From NCBI RefSeq assembly GCF_051251085.1, contig NZ_JBPCZH010000008.1, positions 1 through 64,000 of the forward strand: a stretch of DNA of 64,000 bases, read 5' to 3'. Shown piece by piece: positions 29,531 through 39,566 of this stretch. The stretch comes from Cernens ardua. GTDB taxonomy: Bacteria; Pseudomonadota; Gammaproteobacteria; Pseudomonadales; Halomonadaceae. The translations under genes were made by a program, and so were the position numbers. A model generated the notes under the pieces. It was not told the DNA's origin and searched no databases. It saw only the letters and a list, made by a program, of their open reading frames with translations. The stretch's first letter is position 1, and every line of letters begins with the position of its first letter.

Positions 29531-30421
29531 TCACGACTTGTCTGTACTCATGACTGCCCATGTGAGTGCCAAAGCATCAGCCGTTGCACCCACATCATGT
29601 GTTCTGATAATTCGTGCTCCACGCTCCACAGCCATGGTGGAAAGCGCCAGCCCGCCATAAAGCCGCCCACCTCGCGAGTCATTTACACTGCGCACAGCCC
29701 CCGCCTCATCTGCCAGCACCTGACCAATCATCCCTTTTCGGGAGGTACCAACAAGAATCGGCAAGCCGAGCGCCTGCAGCGAGGCCATTTCATTCATCAA
29801 GCGCAGATTATGGTCCAGATTCTTGCCAAACCCAAATCCGGGGTCAATGACCAGATGATCCCGTGAAATACCTGCGGCCAAACAGCGCTCGACATGTCTC
29901 TGTAGAAAAGCGTAAACCGCCACTTCAACAGGTTCATCATAATGCGGTGCCTGTTGCATCACTTGTGGTTCACCTTTCATATGCATAAGGCTGACCGACA
30001 ACTTGCTTTCAACAGCAGCTTCAAGCGCGCCAGGGCGCGTCAAAGAACGCACATCATTAACCATAAAAGCCCCAAGGCGCGCACCTTCCCGGATAACAGC
30101 AGGAGAACTGGTATCCAATGACACAAGCGCCCCGTATTCCTTCACCAAACGTTCGATGACCGGGCAAACACGATCCAATTCTTCCTGTTCGGGTACGGGG
30201 GAAGCTCCGGGACGGGTAGATTCCCCACCCACATCAATAATGGAGGCTCCCTGTTGAAGCATGGATGCAGCCTGGGTCATGGCACTATCGAGAGACGAAT
30301 ACTTCCCACCGTCGGAAAACGAATCGGGCGTAACGTTGAGGATTCCCATCACATGCGGAGTGGAAAGATCGAGAGTGTGACCAGCCCCGTGAACACAGGG
30401 CTGGGGTAGATAGTCATTCAT
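29531..30421 (-). CDS. folP: dihydropteroate synthase
   Basis: Condenses p-aminobenzoate with the pterin pyrophosphate made by FolK; target of sulfonamides. 296-residue TIM barrel. HVMGILNVTPDSFSDGGKY binds the pterin, IIDVGGESTRPGASPV is loop 2, FMVNDVRSL and DPGFGFGKNLDHNLRLM follow, and PILVGTSRKGMIG carries the pterin lysine. No clear Shine-Dalgarno precedes the ATG. The ftsH-folP-glmM order is standard. Confidence 0.95.
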   Translation of the reverse strand: MNDYLPQPCVHGAGHTLDLSTPHVMGILNVTPDSFSDGGKYSSLDSAMTQAASMLQQGASIIDVGGESTRPGASPVPEQEELDRVCPVIERLVKEYGALVSLDTSSPAVIREGARLGAFMVNDVRSLTRPGALEAAVESKLSVSLMHMKGEPQVMQQAPHYDEPVEVAVYAFLQRHVERCLAAGISRDHLVIDPGFGFGKNLDHNLRLMNEMASLQALGLPILVGTSRKGMIGQVLADEAGAVRSVNDSRGGRLYGGLALSTMAVERGARIIRTHDVGATADALALTWAVMSTDKS

Positions 30422-30507
30422 TCTGATATGTACTTATTGCTTCAACGAAAAGAAATATTTCGCCCGATTTGAATACAATTTAGAGGGTTGTGCGTCTAAA
30501 TATCAAG

Positions 30508-30536
30508 GTACTTTGTATCGCCTTAATACAAAGTAC
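30508..30536. other. 11-bp perfect inverted repeat between ftsH and folP
   Basis: GTACTTTGTAT (30508-30518) and ATACAAAGTAC (30526-30536) with a 7-base loop. No T-run follows on the minus strand. It could be an operator ahead of folP or an RNA hairpin in the ftsH-folP message. Confidence 0.6.
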
Positions 30537-30574
30537 AACGTGTTATATCAAACTGATGGACCGCGTCCTACTCT

Positions 30575-30607
30575 TGATACAAATACGACCGCCAAAGGCG
30601 GCCGTAT
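30575..30607 (-). terminator. terminator-like hairpin after ftsH
   Basis: 11-bp stem on the minus strand (ATACGGCCGCC with GGCGGTCGTAT, one G-U pair; plus-strand arms 30583-30593 and 30597-30607), followed by TTGTATC. It lies 19 bases past the ftsH stop codon. The short T-run suggests only partial termination before folP. Confidence 0.55.
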
Positions 30608-30625
30608 CCATTGAAACGGAGAACA

Positions 30626-32608
30626 TCAGGAAGAAGGGCCTTCCAACGGGTCTCCCGGGTGTGAACCGCTCGTCCCATCCGTTCCCTTGGGTTGGGTATC
30701 ATCACCATGGGAAGCGGTATTTCCGGAATCACTCATATTGATGGTCGTACCACCACTACTTGAGCCGGGCCCGCTATCCCCTTTGGGTGGAGATGGAAAA
30801 CGTCCTTCCATGATCTCCTTGATCTGATCGGTATCAATGGTTTCGTATTGAATCAACGCCTGCGCCATCAAATCGAGCTTGTCTCTGTTCTCATGAAGAA
30901 TGCGCTTGGCAGTTTCGTAACATTCATCGATGATTTTTCGCACTTCCCGATCCAGTTTGGTGGAGGTTTCACCCGAACTGAATTTGGAGCCACCACCACC
31001 GGGACCACCAAGGAACTGATGCGATTCGTCTTCATCGTACATCAGTGGGCCCATTTCTGAAGAAAGCCCCCACTTGGCGACCATGCTATGCGCAATTTCG
31101 GTCGCACGCTTGATATCGTTGGAGGCCCCGGTCGTCACACCATTTGGCCCCAGCGTCATCTCTTCAGCGATACGGCCGCCAAAAAGCGAGCACAGCTGGC
31201 TGATCAACTGCTGACGGGAATAGCTATAGCGATCCTCATTCGGCAGGAACATGGTGACACCGAGAGCGCGTCCACGAGGAATAATAGTCACCTTGTAGAC
31301 GGGATCATGATCCGGAACAATCAAACCAATGATCGCATGCCCCGCTTCGTGATACGCCGTGTTGCTCTTCTCTTTCTCGGACATGACCATGGAGCGGCGT
31401 TCTGCACCCATCATGATTTTATCCTTGGCCTCTTCGAGCTCTTTCATCCCAACCACACGAAGGTTACGACGTGCAGCAAACAGTGCCGCCTCGTTAACCA
31501 CGTTGGCAAGCTCCGCACCAGAGAAACCGGGCGTACCACGAGCAATCAGCTCAGGACGTACATCATCGGCCAAAGGCACCTTGCGCAGGTGGACATTGAG
31601 AATCGCTGTACGGCCACGAATATCGGGCAACCCAACCGTCACCTGACGGTCAAAACGGCCCGGTCTAAGCAACGCAGGATCAAGTACATCAGGACGGTTG
31701 GTCGCAGCAATAACAATAGTACCGTCATTGGCTTCGAAACCATCCATTTCGACCAGCAACTGGTTAAGAGTCTGTTCACGCTCATCGTGACCGCCACCGC
31801 CCATACCGGAACCACGGGAACGACCAACGGCATCAATCTCGTCGATAAAGATAATGCAAGGGGCCTGTTTCTTGGCCTGTTCGAACATATCGCGGACACG
31901 TGAAGCACCCACACCAACAAACATTTCAACAAAATCAGAACCTGAAATGCTGAAGAAAGGCACATGCGCCTCACCGGCAATCGCTTTCGCCAGCAGCGTT
32001 TTACCTGTCCCCGGCGGCCCCACCATCAGCAGGCCACGCGGAATCTTGCCACCCAACCGCTGGAACTTGGCGGGATCCTTGAGGAAGTCTACAACTTCTT
32101 CCACTTCTTCCTTGGCTTCATCACAGCCGGCAACATCCTTGAACGTTGTCTTGACCTGATCCTGCGAAAGCAGCTTGGCTTTTGACTTGCCGAAGCTCAT
32201 CGGGCCGCCCTTGCCACCAGCGCCTCCTTGCATCTGACGCATAAAGAAGAAGCAAATTGCCAACAACAGCAAAATCGGGAAGCAGGTAATCAACAATCGA
32301 ACCCAGATGCTCTGTTCCTGAGGTGCGCGCCCTTCGATCACTACCTTGTGCTGAAGAAGCTCACCAATCAGATGAGGATCTTCAGCTGCAGGGCGTACAC
32401 TCTGGAAGTTGGAACCATCTTCCCGTTCGCCGCGGATAACAAAACCGTCAATAGTGACACGGCTCACCTGATCGTTATCGACCTGTTGGACAAACTGGGA
32501 ATACGGTATCGACTGCGGAGAGGAGTCGGTACTAAAATTATTGATAACCCCCAGCACCAGGGCGATGACGATAATCCAAAGTATTACGTGCTTGGCCATA
32601 TGGTTCAA
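30626..32608 (-). CDS. ftsH: ATP-dependent zinc metalloprotease FtsH
   Basis: Membrane-anchored AAA+ protease that degrades sigma-32, LpxC and misfolded membrane proteins. 660 residues. Two membrane segments (about 5-22 and 105-122) frame a periplasmic domain. The AAA module has the Walker A GPPGTGKT and Walker B IIFIDEIDAVGR with an SRH (NRPDVLDPALLRPGRFDRQ). The zinc site is HEAGH. A TTG start at 32608 has GAGGG six bases upstream and gives MNHMAKHVILW, like Pseudomonas FtsH; the ATG three codons later is an alternative. Confidence 0.97.
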   Translation of the reverse strand: MNHMAKHVILWIIVIALVLGVINNFSTDSSPQSIPYSQFVQQVDNDQVSRVTIDGFVIRGEREDGSNFQSVRPAAEDPHLIGELLQHKVVIEGRAPQEQSIWVRLLITCFPILLLLAICFFFMRQMQGGAGGKGGPMSFGKSKAKLLSQDQVKTTFKDVAGCDEAKEEVEEVVDFLKDPAKFQRLGGKIPRGLLMVGPPGTGKTLLAKAIAGEAHVPFFSISGSDFVEMFVGVGASRVRDMFEQAKKQAPCIIFIDEIDAVGRSRGSGMGGGGHDEREQTLNQLLVEMDGFEANDGTIVIAATNRPDVLDPALLRPGRFDRQVTVGLPDIRGRTAILNVHLRKVPLADDVRPELIARGTPGFSGAELANVVNEAALFAARRNLRVVGMKELEEAKDKIMMGAERRSMVMSEKEKSNTAYHEAGHAIIGLIVPDHDPVYKVTIIPRGRALGVTMFLPNEDRYSYSRQQLISQLCSLFGGRIAEEMTLGPNGVTTGASNDIKRATEIAHSMVAKWGLSSEMGPLMYDEDESHQFLGGPGGGGSKFSSGETSTKLDREVRKIIDECYETAKRILHENRDKLDLMAQALIQYETIDTDQIKEIMEGRFPSPPKGDSGPGSSSGGTTINMSDSGNTASHGDDTQPKGTDGTSGSHPGDPLEGPSS

Positions 32609-33072
32609 GGAACACCCTCGCTACGTTCAGGAGGTAGGTGGTCATTTACACCACCTACATTACGTTCTTAAGTGGCGAACACTGATTATTCATGTGTACC
32701 GCCATATCATCCACTTTACTCTAAAAATCCCGCCACATAAATTCACTTGCAATGAAAAGCAAGTACTGAATCACCATGAAGAACATGAATAACAGGATAG
32801 CTCATGATAATGAGCCATTTTTCCTAAGCCTGCCCCTGTTCCACACCGATGGCAACACTTATTTAAGAAAACAGGACCTTTATTAAGGCAGAGCAAAACT
32901 CAGCTCAGAGAAGAAGAAACCTGTTATCTATATGGGGGCGCCTTTACCCGTAAACAACCCGCCACAGACGATAATTGCAAAGCCCCCTCCAATTACCTGA
33001 AAGCGACACTTGAAAAGTCGCATCAACATTTGCCATTGGGGCTTAAGCCTCACTCTCTACTGCCCACGACTT
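32609..33072. other. ftsH-rlmE intergenic region
   Basis: 464 bases with no gene. A 6-bp hairpin (GCTCAT/ATGAGC at 32810-32825, followed by CATTTTTCC on the plus strand) is the only local structure I see. The ftsH promoter should be here, because the gap is long for a shared message with rlmE. Confidence 0.4.
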
Positions 33073-33750
33073 TCATGCTCCCTTGAATCCCACCCCGAGC
33101 AGATACATTTCACGAGAACGTGCTCGCGAAGCTGAAGGTTTACGAGTGACGACCTTATTAAAGGACGACCGCATATCTTTCAGATACGCTTCATATCCTT
33201 CTCCCTGAAATACCTTGGCAAGAAAACAGCCATTTGGCTTGAGCACCTGGCGGGCCAAATCAAGGGCCAGTTCAACCAGATACATGGCACTAGGCTGATC
33301 AATGGCACTTTGCCCACTCATATTGGGAGCCATATCAGAAATCACCAGATCGACTTCAGACTCCCCCAAAGTGGCGAGTATTTCGTTGAGAACACTCTCT
33401 TCTGTAAAGTCACCCTGAACAAAATCTACACCGGGTAACGCTTCCATTTCCAAAATATCAGAGGCAACGATACGCCCCTGATCCCCTATTTTTTCAGCCA
33501 CTACCTGGCTCCACCCCCCGGGCGCTGCCCCCAGGTCTATGACAGTCATCCCTTTTCGCAAGAGCTGGTCTTTCTCATCAATTTCGAGAAGTTTATAGCT
33601 GGCGCGTGAACGATAACCATCCGCCCAGGAACGCTTTACATACTGGTCGTCAAAATGCTCTCGCAACCAGCCTGCGCTAGAGCGACTTGATGAGTTTTTA
33701 CGCTTGGACGATGAGCCATTGCCATCACGATGGGAGGGAGAGCGAGCCAC
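33073..33750 (-). CDS. rlmE: 23S rRNA (uridine2552-2'-O)-methyltransferase RlmE
   Basis: SAM-dependent 2'-O-methylation of U2552 in the ribosomal A loop; also called FtsJ/RrmJ. WLREHFDDQYVKRSWADGYRSRASYKLLEI is the conserved N-terminal block. The SAM motif is VIDLGAAPGGWSQV. The catalytic K-D-K-E set fits the Lys of SYKL, the Asp of LVISDMAPNMSG, the Lys of FLAKVFQGEGYE and a late Glu. I chose the GTG at 33750 because it gives the family start MARS; the frame is open to 33861. A basic Ser/Lys linker of about 20 residues follows the start. Confidence 0.92.
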   Translation of the reverse strand: MARSPSHRDGNGSSSKRKNSSSRSSAGWLREHFDDQYVKRSWADGYRSRASYKLLEIDEKDQLLRKGMTVIDLGAAPGGWSQVVAEKIGDQGRIVASDILEMEALPGVDFVQGDFTEESVLNEILATLGESEVDLVISDMAPNMSGQSAIDQPSAMYLVELALDLARQVLKPNGCFLAKVFQGEGYEAYLKDMRSSFNKVVTRKPSASRARSREMYLLGVGFKGA

Positions 33751-33972
33751 GGCATTACCTACTTGTGGACGAGTGAATAGTGAGGAGAAACTGCTTACAC
33801 AGACATCGGATACCCAAACCGTGAAGAGCGGCCTTGGGGATCCAGCTACGTGATCAGACATATTTTTTAACGATAGTATACTTCATCCGGAATAATACTA
33901 TCGAAGCGTGCATGCCTGGGTTAAAATACCGAGTCTTTTTCAAGCAATTTTCATACAGGCGCATAAATTATC

Positions 33973-34284
33973 ATGCCACTTACTTCAGCTCAAAAGAAAA
34001 GCTTTCGTTCAATTGGCCATCATCTGGACCCTGTCGTTCAAATTTCTGAAAACGGAATTACTGAGGGTGCGCTTAATGAACTGGATCGTGCCCTGAATGA
34101 TCATGAGCTGGTCAAGATCAAGCTAATGAGCCCTGATCGCGATGAACGTCAGGAACAGTTGACTCAGATCTGCGAGAACAGCAAGGCTGAGCTGGTACAG
34201 AAAATCGGCAAGATGGCGCTTCTGTATCGCCGGAACCCGCAAACGAGTGACCGTCTCTCCAACGTACGCCGCTTCAGCGAGTAA
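33973..34284 (+). CDS. yhbY: YhbY family RNA-binding protein
   Basis: 103-residue CRS1/YhbY (CRM) domain protein associated with pre-50S ribosomes. LTSAQKKSFRSIGHHLDPVVQISENGITEGALNELDRALNDHELVKIKL is the hallmark N-terminal half. The KIGKMALLYRRNP segment holds the GxxG-like loop that contacts RNA. It is divergent from rlmE and reads away from it. Confidence 0.94.
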   Translation: MPLTSAQKKSFRSIGHHLDPVVQISENGITEGALNELDRALNDHELVKIKLMSPDRDERQEQLTQICENSKAELVQKIGKMALLYRRNPQTSDRLSNVRRFSE

Positions 34285-34302
34285 CCCGCAACCAATATCG
34301 CC

Positions 34303-34332
34303 AGGCCTTTTTCTTTCAGGCCTTTATTCTTT
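34303..34332 (+). terminator. candidate terminator of yhbY
   Basis: Two copies of the self-complementary hexamer AGGCCT (34303-34308 and 34318-34323) can pair over a 9-base loop and are followed by TTATTCTTTC. The stem is short, so termination may be partial. Confidence 0.5.
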
Positions 34333-34618
34333 CTACGGTATGCCTTTTGAATATTGGAAACGTCAATGGTTGGGACGGGCCAGACAGGAAATACATCTCT
34401 CCTTCCTGAAAGATTGTATTCTTTACGCGTTATGCCGTACTAATGATATGGCGCATGGCGTATGCAATGGCTCAACATTGGAGCAAAATAAAATACCGCT
34501 GCCGCATGTATTCCTTCCTGATCAACGTTTGCAAAAATAACGTCTGTAAAAAGGCATAATTGCATACATGCCTGAATCCTGGTTGAAGATCCCATCCTCT
34601 CCAGATATCGATTCAAAG

Positions 34619-34647
34619 CGGGAGCCAAAATAGCCTCCCGTTTTTTT
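34619..34647 (+). terminator. plus-strand terminator with no obvious gene
   Basis: CGGGAG (34619-34624) pairs with CTCCCG (34635-34640) and inner GC pairs are possible. Seven T follow directly. On the minus strand the T-run is missing. It ends some rightward transcript from the yhbY side; the 310 bases before it encode nothing I recognise. Confidence 0.65.
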
Positions 34648-34669
34648 ACTGCCTGCTAGCGAGTGACAA

Positions 34670-35488
34670 TCAAAAGGCATGCCACACCAAATCCAGTCCT
34701 ATAAGCAACAATAGAACCGCAAACAGGCCTTTCAGCCATAGTTGTGGTAGCCGATGGGAAATGAATACGCCAACGCGAGCAAAAGGCATGCTTGTGATGA
34801 CAATACCAATAAAGGCGGGTAGATAAATATAGCCAAGACTATAGGCAGGCAAATGCGGTGTATGCAGGCCTAATAACATGGCAGAGAGCGCTCCGAAGAT
34901 CGCTACTGGCAAACCACAAGCGGCGGAAGTCCCCACTGCGCCATGCATGGGCATCTTTTTCCATGAAAGGATGGGGACCGAAATAGCGCCACCCCCGACA
35001 CCGAACAGGGAGGACAAAAATCCCACGATACCTCCTGCACCTCCCAACCATCCTTTAGAGGGCACTTCGAAGCGCTCCCCTTCATTCGTGTCGCTCACGC
35101 CTTTTTTATCTCTCAGCCCCCAGGCCAACCTGGCCGCCATCACCAGATCAAATATGCCAATCACCACCTGCAAACGTTGCCCGGGGATGAAATAACCCGC
35201 CAATTGCCCCAGAAAAGCACCCACTAAAATACCCACGGCCATATAACGCACCATGAGCCAATTAACAGCGCCTTTACGATGATGCCCCAACATTGAATTG
35301 ATAGAGGTAAAAATAATGGTCGCCAATGAGGTGCCGACCGCCAGGTGTGCAATCACACTAGCGTCCATTCCTTGCACGCCAAACATGTAAATAAGCACAG
35401 GGACAATAATCAACCCGCCCCCGACGCCGAACAAACCTGCCAGCGTGCCTGCACAAGCCCCCACAATCAAATAAAGAAGAAAGGACAT
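34670..35488 (-). CDS. sulfite exporter TauE/SafE (TSUP) family protein
   Basis: 272-residue inner-membrane protein with about eight hydrophobic segments in two related halves. Each half opens with the family glycine motif: ACAGTLAGLFGVGGGLIIVPVL near residue 11 and GFLSSLFGVGGGAISVPIL near residue 156. TSUP members export sulfite, sulfoacetate or related organic anions; the substrate here is unknown. It stands alone between yhbY and greA and is not part of an obvious sulfur operon. Confidence 0.87.
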   Translation of the reverse strand: MSFLLYLIVGACAGTLAGLFGVGGGLIIVPVLIYMFGVQGMDASVIAHLAVGTSLATIIFTSINSMLGHHRKGAVNWLMVRYMAVGILVGAFLGQLAGYFIPGQRLQVVIGIFDLVMAARLAWGLRDKKGVSDTNEGERFEVPSKGWLGGAGGIVGFLSSLFGVGGGAISVPILSWKKMPMHGAVGTSAACGLPVAIFGALSAMLLGLHTPHLPAYSLGYIYLPAFIGIVITSMPFARVGVFISHRLPQLWLKGLFAVLLLLIGLDLVWHAF

Positions 35489-35614
35489 TTAACAACCTTA
35501 TCGTTGATCATTTTCATCGGTTATAGCGTATTACCATCACCACAAGCATACGCCATTCTTTGTCTAATAACAGAAGCCGAAGATTTGAATCTGCATCATC
35601 ATCGTAAAATTTCC

Positions 35615-35651
35615 AAAAAGAAAAACGCCCATGGCATTCACCATGGGCGTT
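35615..35651 (-). terminator. terminator of the carA-carB-greA transcript
   Basis: 11-bp perfect stem AACGCCCATGG (35624-35634) with CCATGGGCGTT (35641-35651), followed on the minus strand by TTTCTTTTTGG. It lies about 25 bases past the greA stop. Confidence 0.85.
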
Positions 35652-35676
35652 CCTCAGTCAGGCACGAAAGTCGTAT

Positions 35677-36153
35677 TTAGATATGCTCTACTTCACTGAT
35701 TTCGTACTCTACATCACCCCCGGGGGTACGTACATTCACGACATCACCTTCATCCTTGGCGATCAATGCACGAGCAATGGGTGAGGTGACAGAGATTTTA
35801 CCTTCCTTGATGTTGGCCTCATCTTCACCCACGATGCGGTAACGAACAGTTTCATCCGTATCCAGATTCAATAGGGTGACGGTAACACCAAAAATAACCT
35901 TGCCACTTTTAGGCATCTTGGTCACGTCAATCACTTGCGCAGAGGAAAGCTTGGACTCGATCTCTGTGATACGACCCTCGATAAACCCCTGCTTTTCACG
36001 AGCTGAATGATATTCGGCATTCTCTTTCAAATCACCATGATCACGGGCTTCCGCAATCGCGTTGATGATATTCGGGCGCTCAACGCTCTTGAGCTGCGCC
36101 AGCTCTTCGCGAAGGCTTTTTTCACCTTCGACTGTCATGGGCACCTTATTCAT
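35677..36153 (-). CDS. greA: transcription elongation factor GreA
   Basis: 158-residue secondary-channel factor that rescues backtracked RNA polymerase by stimulating transcript cleavage. The N-terminal coiled-coil carries the acidic tip AEARDHGDLKENAEYHSAREKQ (Asp and Glu near residues 41-44). The C-terminal FKBP-like domain has GKVIFGVTVTLLNLDTDETVRYRIVGEDEA and SPIARALIAKDEGDVV. Its ATG overlaps the carB stop by four bases (ATGA), so it is coupled to carB. Confidence 0.97.
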   Translation of the reverse strand: MNKVPMTVEGEKSLREELAQLKSVERPNIINAIAEARDHGDLKENAEYHSAREKQGFIEGRITEIESKLSSAQVIDVTKMPKSGKVIFGVTVTLLNLDTDETVRYRIVGEDEANIKEGKISVTSPIARALIAKDEGDVVNVRTPGGDVEYEISEVEHI

Positions 36154-39100
36154 GCCAATTCTCCTGCATGCAAATCCTTGAGACGACGCACAACGATCTG
36201 GTCACCATATTCCAGTGCCAGACAAACGGCACTAGCCCCTGCAATCGTTGTTGCATAGGGTACTTTAGACGCCAGAGCGGTACGACGAATCTCGGAAGAA
36301 TCACTGATGGCCTGCCGACCTTCGGTAGTGTTAACGATGTACTGTACTTCACCGTTTTTCAACAGATCCACAATATGTGGACGGCCTTCAGATACTTTAT
36401 TGACAGGCTTAACGGGTAGGCCAGCATCGGCAAGCGCCTTGGCTGTTCCTCGAGTGGCTATCAACTCGAAACCTAATGTTATCAAAGACTGAGCCACACT
36501 GATAACTGCCACTTTATCCGGATTACGGACAGAAAGGAAGGCAACCTTCGGCCCATCGCCATTTAATTGAGGAATTGGCTCGTTTGCACCCAGCTGAGCC
36601 TTAAAGAATGCTTCAGCAAAAGTACGTCCGCTACCCATGACCTCACCGGTGGACTTCATCTCCGGGGAGAGAATCGGATCGACACCGGTAAACTTGGCAA
36701 ACGGGAAGACCGCTTCCTTCACACTGTAGAAATCAGGCACGATTTCCTGCGTAAACTCCTGTTTGGGCAGATCAATCCCTACCATGCAGCGTGCGGCAAT
36801 TTGTGCCAGTGAGCGTCCGATGCACTTGGAGACAAAGGGGACTGTCCTGGAGGCACGAGGATTCACCTCGATGATGTAGATGTTGCCATCCTGCCAGGCC
36901 AGCTGAACATTCATCAGCCCGACCACATTCAGCTCTTTTGCCATGGCTACCACCTGACGGCGCATTTCATCCTGCACCTCAGTTGGGAGAGAATAAGGCG
37001 GCAGAGAACAGGCGGAGTCACCCGAGTGCACACCTGCCTGCTCAACATGTTGCATCACCCCGCCGATAACGACATTTTCACCATCGCTCACGGCATCAAT
37101 ATCGATTTCGATGGCAGCAGAGAGGAAATGATCAAGCAGTACCGGGCTGTCATTGGAGACCTTGACCGCTGAAGTCATGTAGCGCTCGAGCTCCTGCGGT
37201 GAGTAGACAATCTCCATGGCACGGCCACCCAGCACGTAGGAAGGGCGCACCACCAGCGGATAACCAATCTTTTCAGCCTTGACAAGTGCCTGCTCATAAC
37301 TGCGTGCCGTCGCGTTCGCAGGCTGCAACAGATTCAGTTTTTCGATCATGTGCTGGAAGCGCTCACGATCCTCTGCACGGTCAATGGCATCCGGTGTGGT
37401 ACCCACAATCGGCACACCCGCCGCTTCAAGATCACGCGCAAGTTTAAGCGGTGTTTGCCCACCAAACTGAACGATTACACCCACCGGTTTTTCGAGTGCG
37501 ACAATTTCCAGTACGTCTTCCAGGGTGACCGGATCGAAGTAGAGGCGATCAGACGTATCGTAATCAGTCGAAACCGTCTCGGGGTTACAGTTGACCATGA
37601 TGGTTTCATAGCCTTCTTCACGCATGGCGATGGCGGCATGAACACAGCAATAGTCGAACTCGATCCCCTGACCGATGCGGTTCGGGCCACCTCCCAACAC
37701 CATGATCTTCTCACGATTGCTGGGATTGGATTCACACTCTTCTTCATAAGTGGAATACATGTATGCCGTAGACGTTGCAAATTCCGCCGCACACGTATCA
37801 ACACGCTTATAGACAGGATGGATCGAGAGCGAATGACGCTGATTACGCACATCATGTTCGGTAACCGTTTTCTCGCCCGCTTTAGAGAACAGATCAGCCA
37901 AACGACGGTCAGAAAAGCCCATCCGCTTCCAGCGATACAGCTGACGTGCATCGACAGACGCCAATTCACTTTGGCTAATCTGTTTTTCAGCCTTGATCAG
38001 CTCTTCCATTTGGTGCAGGAACCACGGATCGATTTTCGTCAGCTCGAAAACGTCTTCGAGAGACAGGCCCGCGCGCATGGCATCCGCAACATAGAAGATA
38101 CGATCAGCACCCGGGCGCTGAAGCTCTCCTTTCATGTGTGCCATGGCATCGGCATCCATGCTTTCCATTTTCGGGTCCAACCCGTCAACCCCGATCTCAA
38201 GCCCACGAAGTGCTTTCTGCAGCGATTCCTGGAAAGAACGCCCGATCGCCATGACCTCACCCACTGACTTCATCTGCGTAGTCAGGCGGTCATTGGCCTG
38301 CGGGAATTTCTCGAAAGTAAAACGAGGGATCTTGGTAACAACGTAGTCGATAGAGGGCTCGAACGATGCTGGCGTCGCACCGCCGGTAATGTCATTCTGC
38401 AATTCATCCAGCGTATAACCAATCGCCAGTTTTGCCGCAATCTTGGCAATGGGGAACCCCGTCGCTTTGGACGCCAGTGCAGAAGAGCGACTGACACGCG
38501 GGTTCATCTCGATAACCACCATGCGGCCATCTTCGGGATTCACACCAAACTGAACGTTCGAACCACCGGTTTCCACCCCGATTTCACGCAGAACAGCCAG
38601 AGATGCATCACGCATCACCTGATACTCTTTATCCGTGAGTGTCTGGGCAGGCGCAACCGTAATCGAGTCACCGGTATGCACCCCCATCGGATCAAAGTTT
38701 TCGATGGAACAAATGATGATGCAGTTGTCCTTTTTATCACGGACAACCTCCATCTCGTACTCTTTCCAACCAAGCAGCGACTCATCAATCAGCAGCTCAT
38801 GGGTGGGGGAAAGATCAAACCCTCTATGGCAGATCTCTTCGAACTCTTCACGGTTATAGGCCACCCCACCACCAGAGCCGCCCATGGTAAATGACGGGCG
38901 AATAATACAGGGAAAGCCAACTTCAGCCTGAATTTCCCATGCTTCTTCCATGGAATGCCCAACGCGTGCACGGGGCGTTTCCAGCCCGATCTTGCGCATG
39001 GCCTGATCGAAACGGTCTCGATCTTCCGCTTTATCGATCGTGTCAGCATTCGCGCCGATCATTTCGACATTGTATTTCTTCAATACGCCATGACGCTCCA

Positions 39101-39404
39101 GATCCAGCGCACAGTTCAGCGCAGTCTGCCCACCCATGGTCGGGAGCAATGCATCCGGGCGCTCTTTCTCGATAATGCGCTCGACGACATCCCAGGTAAT
39201 GGGTTCGATATAGGTCGCGTCAGCCATCACAGGATCAGTCATGATCGTGGCGGGGTTGGAGTTCACCAGAATAACGCGAATCCCTTCCTCGCGGAGCGCT
39301 TTACAGGCCTGCGCGCCGGAGTAGTCAAATTCACAGGCCTGACCAATCACAATGGGGCCGGCACCAAGGATCAGGATGCTTTTGATATCTGTACGTTTGG
39401 GCAT
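36150..39404 (-). CDS. carB: carbamoyl phosphate synthase large subunit
   Basis: Makes carbamoyl phosphate for arginine and pyrimidines from bicarbonate, ammonia from CarA and two ATP. 1084 residues. Two homologous ATP-grasp halves: the carboxyphosphate unit (from KSILILGAGPIVIGQACEFDYSG, residues 1-400) and the carbamoyl phosphate unit (from KIMVLGGGPNRIGQGIEFDYC, about 555-935), joined by an oligomerisation domain. The C-terminal MGS-like domain (from about 940, KVAFLSVRNPDK) binds the effectors ornithine, IMP and UMP in E. coli. Confidence 0.98.
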   Translation of the reverse strand: MPKRTDIKSILILGAGPIVIGQACEFDYSGAQACKALREEGIRVILVNSNPATIMTDPVMADATYIEPITWDVVERIIEKERPDALLPTMGGQTALNCALDLERHGVLKKYNVEMIGANADTIDKAEDRDRFDQAMRKIGLETPRARVGHSMEEAWEIQAEVGFPCIIRPSFTMGGSGGGVAYNREEFEEICHRGFDLSPTHELLIDESLLGWKEYEMEVVRDKKDNCIIICSIENFDPMGVHTGDSITVAPAQTLTDKEYQVMRDASLAVLREIGVETGGSNVQFGVNPEDGRMVVIEMNPRVSRSSALASKATGFPIAKIAAKLAIGYTLDELQNDITGGATPASFEPSIDYVVTKIPRFTFEKFPQANDRLTTQMKSVGEVMAIGRSFQESLQKALRGLEIGVDGLDPKMESMDADAMAHMKGELQRPGADRIFYVADAMRAGLSLEDVFELTKIDPWFLHQMEELIKAEKQISQSELASVDARQLYRWKRMGFSDRRLADLFSKAGEKTVTEHDVRNQRHSLSIHPVYKRVDTCAAEFATSTAYMYSTYEEECESNPSNREKIMVLGGGPNRIGQGIEFDYCCVHAAIAMREEGYETIMVNCNPETVSTDYDTSDRLYFDPVTLEDVLEIVALEKPVGVIVQFGGQTPLKLARDLEAAGVPIVGTTPDAIDRAEDRERFQHMIEKLNLLQPANATARSYEQALVKAEKIGYPLVVRPSYVLGGRAMEIVYSPQELERYMTSAVKVSNDSPVLLDHFLSAAIEIDIDAVSDGENVVIGGVMQHVEQAGVHSGDSACSLPPYSLPTEVQDEMRRQVVAMAKELNVVGLMNVQLAWQDGNIYIIEVNPRASRTVPFVSKCIGRSLAQIAARCMVGIDLPKQEFTQEIVPDFYSVKEAVFPFAKFTGVDPILSPEMKSTGEVMGSGRTFAEAFFKAQLGANEPIPQLNGDGPKVAFLSVRNPDKVAVISVAQSLITLGFELIATRGTAKALADAGLPVKPVNKVSEGRPHIVDLLKNGEVQYIVNTTEGRQAISDSSEIRRTALASKVPYATTIAGASAVCLALEYGDQIVVRRLKDLHAGELA

Positions 39405-39566
39405 GGCGTTAGTGAGTTCCTATGATTTGCTGGATGACAACGAAGCTCGTCATCACCAAAAACAGTTAAATCAGGGTAGGTGCAGTGCAAAGCAATAGTG
39501 CTAACACACCGTCAAAAGCCCTACCCGATAAGCGGCAGTGCCACCGAAGTAGTTCATGAATCACCG

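Noticed and set aside
34247..34540. 97-codon plus-strand frame after yhbY
   Set aside because: Starts inside yhbY, no start signal, no domain; the region more likely holds untranslated RNA.
37350..38267. 305-codon open frame antisense to carB
   Set aside because: Mirror of biased codons in carB; no recognisable protein.
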